This document shows, one piece after another, positions 59,551 through 64,000 of a stretch of DNA of 64,000 bases. Origin of the DNA: Cohnella sp. CFH 77786. Lineage in GTDB: Bacteria; Bacillota; Bacilli; Paenibacillales; Paenibacillaceae. The notes beneath the pieces were generated by a model. The model saw only the letters and a program-made list of their open reading frames with translations, did no database searches and had not been told where the DNA came from. A program made the translations under genes and the position numbers. The number at the start of each line of letters is the position of its first letter. The first letter of the stretch is position 1. The stretch spans positions 60,814 to 124,813 of the forward strand of contig NZ_WJIB01000018.1 of assembly GCF_019400745.1 (NCBI RefSeq). Reading direction: 5' to 3'.

Positions 59551-59577
59551 CACGCCCTCCGGGGCGTTTTTTATTTT
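59551..59577 (+). terminator. Intrinsic terminator of recR
   Basis: ACGCCC-TC-CGGGGCGT-type short hairpin followed by TTTTTATTTT. Confidence 0.8.
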
Positions 59578-59689
59578 CCGGTCGATCTCGGTGAAACGGT
59601 TCTAAATCCCTCTGTCCGCAATAAACATCATAATGGGTTGTCCTTCCTGTCCGGACAATACCGTCTTATGACTTCGGGAGGGATGCGCC

Positions 59690-59950
59690 GTGCTGGGGAA
59701 AACGAAAAATCAATGGCTGGCGGCTCAAACGCGGGACAAAATGGAGATGATCGACGACGTGCGCAAAGCGGAGCTCGAGCTAAATACGGCCCGGTGGCGC
59801 TTCGACGATGCCGTGGGGCAGGACCAGGTGGACTATGCCATCTACACGCTGGAGGCCGCCGAGAAGAAGCTGGACATGCTGCTGCGCAAAGCCAAAGCGC
59901 TCTGGAGCCAGACGCCTCCGGATGAGGGAAGACGGGGGAATATCGGATGA
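59690..59950 (+). CDS. yaaL: YaaL-like DUF2508 protein
   Basis: 86 residues; GTG at 59690 with GGGAGGG upstream. A small helical soluble protein: DKMEMIDDVRKAELELNTARWRFDDAVGQDQVDYAIYTLEAAEKKLDMLLRKAK is the DUF2508 pattern. It is found between recR and bofA in Bacillales, and its function is unknown. Its stop overlaps the bofA start (ATGA). Confidence 0.9.
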   Translation: MLGKTKNQWLAAQTRDKMEMIDDVRKAELELNTARWRFDDAVGQDQVDYAIYTLEAAEKKLDMLLRKAKALWSQTPPDEGRRGNIG

Positions 59951-60213
59951 AAACCGTCTGGATGGTTACGTTGATCGTATCTTCGGTGCTTCTGGCGGCG
60001 ATTCTGGTGAAACGGAAGCTGCCAGCGGGCTGGCTCACCCGGTTCGGCGCCCATTTGGCGCTTTCCGCGATGGCGATCTACGCATTGAACTACTCGGGGT
60101 GGGTGACGGGACTGTACATTCCGCTGAATCCCGTGACGATCGGCGCCGTGACGCTGCTCGGTCTGCCCGGGATCGCGCTGATCGCGGGACTGCAATATAC
60201 GCTGCTGGCTTAA
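59947..60213 (+). CDS. bofA: Pro-sigma-K processing inhibitor BofA
   Basis: 88 residues; ATG at 59947 overlaps the yaaL stop. Two to three hydrophobic segments and the C-terminal NPVTIGAVTLLGLPGIALIAGLQYTLL block typical of BofA. In sporulation it holds the SpoIVFB protease inactive in the outer forespore membrane until sigma-K activation is due. Its position, recR-yaaL-bofA and then an rRNA operon, is as in B. subtilis, apart from the importer inserted before 16S here. Confidence 0.93.
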   Translation: MKTVWMVTLIVSSVLLAAILVKRKLPAGWLTRFGAHLALSAMAIYALNYSGWVTGLYIPLNPVTIGAVTLLGLPGIALIAGLQYTLLA

Positions 60214-60214
60214 C

Positions 60215-60245
60215 GCCGCCTGCCGGGGAGCAGGCGGTTTTTTTG
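60215..60245 (+). terminator. Intrinsic terminator of bofA
   Basis: CCGCCTGC-CGGGGA-GCAGGCGG hairpin and a seven-T run. Confidence 0.92.
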
Positions 60246-60248
60246 CAT

Positions 60249-60347
60249 CATTCAGATTTTATCAGTTTCACGCCTATTCTTATTTGAATGATCTTCGATA
60301 AAAACGACATTCTATGTCCCTACAGGACGACGAAGTCGTTTTACTTG
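60249..60347 (+). repeat. Dispersed hairpin element, copy D
   Basis: About 99 bp from CATTCAG to TTTTACTTG, aligning end to end with copy C (46522-46620). Shared blocks are TGATCTTCGATAAAAACG, CATTCT, GAAGTCGTTTT and ACTTG. AAAACGAC and GTCGTTTT form the base of a hairpin. It lies downstream of the bofA terminator. Confidence 0.87.
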
Positions 60348-60618
60348 TGTTTCTTCGTTTCCGGACTCCGCCATCCTTAATCCGGTAGGCGGTCTCTGTC
60401 CCGTACTCACCTTTCTCCGCGGATATCATAAGTTGAAATCAGATAACGCGTTTGGCGGCGGAACCGGCAGCACGATCGCACGAGGGGTCGCCATGGTTGC
60501 CAAGCGGCTTGCCGGACAAGCCCGAAGGAGGGGGCTGATTAACGATGGCGAGTCCTCTTCCGGACGGTTCCGAGGCGTGACAATCGACATCTGACCAGAC
60601 AGGGAGGAAAGAAATTCG
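60348..60618. other. Leader region of the NitT/TauT importer operon
   Basis: No established gene. A short plus frame from about 60430 to 60594 reads FGGGTGSTIARGVAMVAKRL and could be a gene scrap, but it has no ribosome-binding site. No clear promoter was picked. Confidence 0.35.
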
Positions 60619-61704
60619 ATGAACGAAAAAAGAAAAACCGCCTCCGTACTGCTTTCTTTTTTGTTGTTGGCACTGGTTGCGGCTTGCGGGGGCAAAACCG
60701 AGCCGGCCGGCCCGGCATCCGAATCCGTAATGCCTTCAGCGGCCCCTTCTGCGACTCCCTCTGCCGAAGCAACGCCGAAACAAGTCGTCACGGTCAAATT
60801 TTCCGAAGTCATCCGCTCCATCTTCTACGCGCCCCATTATGCGGCGATGTCGAAAGGCTTTTATGAGGAAGAGGGCATACGGGTAGACATGAACACGGCG
60901 CAAGGCTCCGACAAGGGAGCGGCGGCGCTCATTGCCGGAACGGCCGACATTTCCATGGTCGGACCGGAAACCGCCATCTACATTTACAACCAGAAAGGCG
61001 GCAAGACGCTCAAAATCTTCCACCAGCTTACGATGAAGGACGGTTCCTTCTTGCTGTCGCGGAACAAAGTCGATTCGTTCAAGTGGAGCGATCTATCCGG
61101 GAAAACGATCATCGGATGGAGACCGGGCAGCTCGCCCCAAATGGTCATGAACTCTCAATTGGCCAAGGAAGGCGTTAAGGATGCCAAAGTGATTACCAAT
61201 ATCGCCGCTCCTGCGATGGTTGGGGCTTTCACGAACGGACAGGGCGATTTTATCCAAGTGTTCGAGCCGGTCGCCTCGATGTTGGTGAACACGGGCAAAG
61301 CCTACTATGCCGCATCCCTGGGAGAATCGTACGGAACGTTCCCGGAAACCTCCTTCGTGGCCACTTCGGACTTCATCAGGGACCGCCCCGACGTCATCCA
61401 AGGGTTCGTCAACGCCGTTGCCAAAGGGCAGCGGTGGCTCGGCAAGGCATCGCCGGATGAAATCGCCGATGCGCTTATGCCGTACTTCGAAGGAACGTCC
61501 AAGGAGTTGATCCTGGCATCCGTCGAGCGCTACAAGAAGCAGGACACGTGGCCGGCGGTGCCGGAGCTCACGCCTGAAGCTTTCGAAACGCTGCAGAACG
61601 TGCTGATCGACAACGGCGTACTCAAGCGGGAAGAGAAATTGGCGAACATGGCGGACGTCGTGGATATGAGCTTCGTGCGCAAAATCGGGCAAGAAGGGAA
61701 GTAA
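60619..61704 (+). CDS. NitT/TauT-type ABC substrate-binding lipoprotein
   Basis: 361 residues; ATG at 60619 with AGGGAGGAAAG upstream. Lipoprotein signal with LVAAC (about Cys21), a Pro/Ser/Ala-rich tether, then an NMT1/TauA-like fold: VKFSEVIRSIFYAPHYAAMSKGFYEEEGIRVDM, IAGTADISMVGPETAIYIY, DLSGKTIIGWRPGSSPQMVM. Relatives bind sulfonates, nitrate, or the pyrimidine precursor of thiamine. An ATPase and a permease follow, completing an importer. Substrate is undetermined; no TPP riboswitch or sulfur-assimilation gene is next to it. Confidence 0.88.
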   Translation: MNEKRKTASVLLSFLLLALVAACGGKTEPAGPASESVMPSAAPSATPSAEATPKQVVTVKFSEVIRSIFYAPHYAAMSKGFYEEEGIRVDMNTAQGSDKGAAALIAGTADISMVGPETAIYIYNQKGGKTLKIFHQLTMKDGSFLLSRNKVDSFKWSDLSGKTIIGWRPGSSPQMVMNSQLAKEGVKDAKVITNIAAPAMVGAFTNGQGDFIQVFEPVASMLVNTGKAYYAASLGESYGTFPETSFVATSDFIRDRPDVIQGFVNAVAKGQRWLGKASPDEIADALMPYFEGTSKELILASVERYKKQDTWPAVPELTPEAFETLQNVLIDNGVLKREEKLANMADVVDMSFVRKIGQEGK

Positions 61705-61708
61705 GCCG

Positions 61709-62488
61709 ATGGCGCAAATCGAGCTGAACGGCGTGGGGCTCAGCTATTTCACCTTGAAGCAGGAAACGGAAGCGTTGCGGGATGTCCGAATGACCGTCGA
61801 GGCGGGGGAATTCATCAGTATCGTCGGGCCGAGCGGATGCGGGAAGAGCACCCTGCTCTCCCTCATCTCCGGCATGATGAAGCCGACGAGAGGGACAGTC
61901 GCGATCGACGGTACGGAAGTGAGCGGGACATCGCCCAAAGTCGGGTACATGCTTCAGCACGATCACCTGTTCGAATGGCGCGACGTGCTGAGCAATCTGC
62001 TGGTCGGCGCGGAGGTTCGCAAGATGGACCTCCGCAAAGCCCGGCAAAGGGCTCGCGAGCTGATGGGTCGGTACGGATTGGGGGATTTCGCCCATCACAA
62101 TCCGACGCAGCTATCCGGCGGCATGCGGCAGCGGGTGGCGCTGATCCGCACGCTTGTGACCGAGCCGGACATTCTGCTGCTGGACGAACCTTTCTCCGCC
62201 TTGGATTATCAGACGCGGTTGTTGCTGCAGGACGAGATTTACAGGATTATCAAGGATCAGGGCAAGACGGCCATCCTGGTCACCCACGATATTTCGGAGG
62301 CGATCAGTATGGCGGACCGCGTCTTGGTCATGTCCCGGAGACCGGGTACGATATCCGCCGTTTACCCCGTCCGCTTGGGCGAAGGGAAGGGGCTGACTCC
62401 TTGGCAAAAGAGGGAAGCAGCTGGGTACCATGCGTACTTTAACGCCATATGGAGGGAGCTGGGAGGCCATGTCCACACCGTCGGATGA
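61709..62488 (+). CDS. NitT/TauT-type ABC importer ATPase
   Basis: 259 residues; ATG at 61709, four bases after the SBP stop, with AAGGGAAG upstream. Walker A GPSGCGKST, Q-loop MLQHDHLFEW, signature LSGGMRQR, Walker B ILLLDEPFSALD and H-loop VTHDISEA are complete. It is of the SsuB/TauB/NrtD type. It overlaps the permease gene by 20 bases. Confidence 0.92.
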   Translation: MAQIELNGVGLSYFTLKQETEALRDVRMTVEAGEFISIVGPSGCGKSTLLSLISGMMKPTRGTVAIDGTEVSGTSPKVGYMLQHDHLFEWRDVLSNLLVGAEVRKMDLRKARQRARELMGRYGLGDFAHHNPTQLSGGMRQRVALIRTLVTEPDILLLDEPFSALDYQTRLLLQDEIYRIIKDQGKTAILVTHDISEAISMADRVLVMSRRPGTISAVYPVRLGEGKGLTPWQKREAAGYHAYFNAIWRELGGHVHTVG

Positions 62489-63347
62489 GGAATCGCGGCT
62501 AACGGGTGAAACGGGCGGCGAGCGTAGGGGATTACGGGCGGCAACCAAATCCTCCTCCCCGCAGTACGAAAGCTATCTTCGTTTCCAGAAGCGCAAGCTG
62601 GTTCTGGTGTGGGGGTCCCGCTTCGCGCTGCTTGCCGCGCTGCTTGCGGTATGGGAGCTCGCAGCCGCCCGGCATTGGATCGATCCGATGCTGACGAGCC
62701 AACCGTCCCAGCTGCTTCGTTCTTTCCGCGAACTCGCGTTTGAAGGAAACTTGTTGATGCATACCCGCATCACGGCATGGGAAACGATCGTCAGCATGGC
62801 GGTCTCCATGACGTTGGGCGTCGCCATTGCCGTTCTCCTCTGGCTGTCGTCCTTCGCTTCCAGGGTGATTGAGCCCTACATGGTGGTGTTGAACGCGTTG
62901 CCTAAAGTGGCGCTGGGACCGATTTTCTACATTTGGCTGGGAGACCGTTACTCGATCTACGGCATGGCGATCGCCATTTCTTTGGTGGTCACGGTCATCA
63001 TGGCCGAGAACGGGTTCCGGGAAATCAGCAAAACGAAGCTGAAACTGATGGAGTCGCTTGGGGCTTCGCGGATGCAGATGCTCCGCATGGTGCTCCTTCC
63101 GGCCAGTATCCCCAATATGATCGCCACATTGAAAGTGAACGTGGGGCTGACGCTGGTCGGCGTCGTGATGGGTGAATTTTTGTCGTCCAAGGCGGGTCTC
63201 GGCTATCTGATCCTATACGGCGGGCAAGTGTTTCAGATGAACATGGTCATGGTGAGCATTGCCATGCTCGCTCTTCTGTCCGTCATTTTATATGGGATCG
63301 TGAACGGAATCGGATATTTGGCCTCGCGGGTTCATCCGATCGAATAA
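62469..63347 (+). CDS. NitT/TauT-type ABC importer permease
   Basis: 292 residues from ATG at 62469 (MSTPSDEESRL), with GGAGGGAG upstream, overlapping the ATPase gene. A hydrophilic N-terminus of about 50 residues is followed by six hydrophobic segments and the SsuC/TauC-type EAA loop (KLKLMESLGASRMQMLRMVLLPASIPNM) near residue 205. It forms the homodimeric channel for the importer. It is the last gene before the rRNA promoter region. Confidence 0.9.
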   Translation: MSTPSDEESRLTGETGGERRGLRAATKSSSPQYESYLRFQKRKLVLVWGSRFALLAALLAVWELAAARHWIDPMLTSQPSQLLRSFRELAFEGNLLMHTRITAWETIVSMAVSMTLGVAIAVLLWLSSFASRVIEPYMVVLNALPKVALGPIFYIWLGDRYSIYGMAIAISLVVTVIMAENGFREISKTKLKLMESLGASRMQMLRMVLLPASIPNMIATLKVNVGLTLVGVVMGEFLSSKAGLGYLILYGGQVFQMNMVMVSIAMLALLSVILYGIVNGIGYLASRVHPIE

Positions 63348-63531
63348 GATCTGCGCGCGGAAACCGCCTTAAGGTGTCGTCAGTGTCGTCCGTAATAGGA
63401 TATCCGAGGCGCCGGTATCGATCCGGTTTCTCGGTGCGCAGAGCCGAACGTTTGGCTATTCCTGCTCCGACGGTTAACCCTGAAATAACCGATCTAACGG
63501 ATTTCGGCTTGATTGAGTGCCGACAGGCCTG

Positions 63532-63571
63532 CAATCGTCCTTCGCTCCCGTACGGAGCGGGGGGGCGATTG
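63532..63571. terminator. Long hairpin before the rRNA promoters
   Basis: CAATCGTCCTTCGCTCC (63532-63548) pairs with GGAGCGGGGGGGCGATTG-type sequence (63554-63571) with a few G-T pairs and a 5-base loop. No T-run follows directly. It may insulate the importer operon from rRNA transcription. Confidence 0.55.
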
Positions 63572-63598
63572 ATTCTACGTAAATGGATATTTTTTCTG

Positions 63599-63628
63599 TT
63601 GACGAGGATTAGGCTGATGTGATACATT
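63599..63628 (+). promoter_or_regulatory. rrn promoter P1
   Basis: TTGACG (63599-63604), 18-bp spacer, TACATT (63623-63628). It shares the TGTGATA context around the -10 with P2. Confidence 0.75.
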
Positions 63629-63705
63629 AACTCTCGCGCTTGTTTCGGCAAGCCCGGCCGAGAGCCGATCGGATGAAACGGAACGAAAATTTCCAAAAAC
63701 ATCCG

Positions 63706-63735
63706 GTTGCACGGACCGAACGCAATGTGATATAT
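63706..63735 (+). promoter_or_regulatory. rrn promoter P2
   Basis: TTGCAC (63706-63711), 18-bp spacer, TATATT (63730-63735), about 107 bp after P1 and 160 bp before the 16S start. A GCTCCTTGAAAACTGAAC antitermination/processing leader follows at about 63794. Confidence 0.82.
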
Positions 63736-63894
63736 TATTTGAGTCGCCGCTGATGCGGTGGGCGCAAGCGAGGCTGACGAAGCCGAGCGAATTGCTCCTT
63801 GAAAACTGAACATCGAGCGTAATACGGATTCGAACTTCGGTTCGAAAAACCAGCTTTAACTTTTGAGCCATTAGGCTCTTCAATAAGGTTTACC

Positions 63895-64000
63895 TTTATG
63901 GAGAGTTTGATCCTGGCTCAGGACGAACGCTGGCGGCGTGCCTAATACATGCAAGTCGAGCGGAGTTGTGAGAGAGCTTGCTCTCGAGCAGCTTAGCGGC
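63895..64000 (+). rRNA. rrs: 16S ribosomal RNA, 5' end (cut by the window)
   Basis: GAGAGTTTGATCCTGGCTCA (from 63901) followed by GACGAACGCTGGCGGCGTGC and TACATGCAAGTCGAGCGGA is the universal 5' end of bacterial 16S rRNA. The mature 5' end is placed by comparison with E. coli numbering. The hypervariable V1 loop (GAGAGCTTGCTCTC) is included. Only the first ~106 nt are in the window. Confidence 0.98.

Noticed and set aside
60430..60594. Short frame with FGGGTGS, reminiscent of the tubulin/FtsZ nucleotide loop
   Set aside because: Only about 53 residues, no ribosome-binding site and no other FtsZ/TubZ motif; probably chance or a tiny scrap.

Overview
The window looks like an origin-proximal piece of the chromosome of an endospore-forming, GC-rich member of the Paenibacillaceae (Cohnella/Paenibacillus type). 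The reasons are: Bacillus-like gene order in several blocks (ywhD-pbpG-speE; ywiB-argS; rpoE-pyrG-spo0F-fbaA-murA-rho-rpmE; SRP RNA-dnaX-yaaK-recR-yaaL-bofA-16S rRNA), sporulation genes (spo0F, bofA, a YhcN/YlaJ-like lipoprotein, an orphan PAS kinase), a short acidic RpoE of Paenibacillus type, frequent TTG/GTG starts with strong GGAGG sites, and a GC-rich coding bias. Genus is an inference from gene order and protein style.

Layout. 0.3-8.9 kb: a cobalamin-riboswitch operon. The aptamer and terminator are followed by an S-layer-anchored protein with the domain plan of transcobalamin (alpha/alpha toroid plus DUF4430 domains), a DUF4430 lipoprotein, a complete ECF transporter (T, fused A-A', S) and a pterin-carbinolamine dehydratase-like protein. 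This reads as surface capture and uptake of a corrinoid. 9.2-14.1 kb: ABC exporter, DUF378 protein, GNAT acetyltransferase, orphan ORF and DHA2 MFS exporter. 15.2-20.8 kb: an ABC importer (SBP, two permeases, ATPase) with a DeoR regulator and a PHP phosphoesterase, then an MgtC protein. 21.7-33 kb: sugar-type SBP, WYL regulator, zinc-ribbon protein, NlpC/P60 hydrolase under a c-di-AMP (ydaO) riboswitch, membrane protein, M1 peptidase, mqo and helD. 33-44.4 kb: ywhD, pbpG, speE, an interrupted alpha/beta hydrolase, an argS under a T-box, and the ywiB-argS pair (a second argS), then a subtilase. 44.7-54.9 kb: rpoE to rpmE, with an apparent CTP-sensing attenuator in front of pyrG and an unassigned structured RNA plus radical SAM gene between rho and rpmE. 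55-60.2 kb: SRP RNA to bofA. 60.6-63.3 kb: a NitT/TauT-type importer. The window ends in tandem rrn promoters and the first ~106 nt of 16S rRNA.

The most unusual non-coding signal is a set of intergenic tandem-repeat arrays (about 3.6, 3.8-4.2, 14.2-14.7, 33.6-34.1 and 45.8-45.9 kb). Their sequences mostly differ, but they share a repeat length of 51 bp; two of them share the same core in opposite orientation. A separate dispersed element of about 65-100 bp, ending in a hairpin and the tail TTTTACTTG, occurs four times. No transposase, phage gene or CRISPR array was seen.
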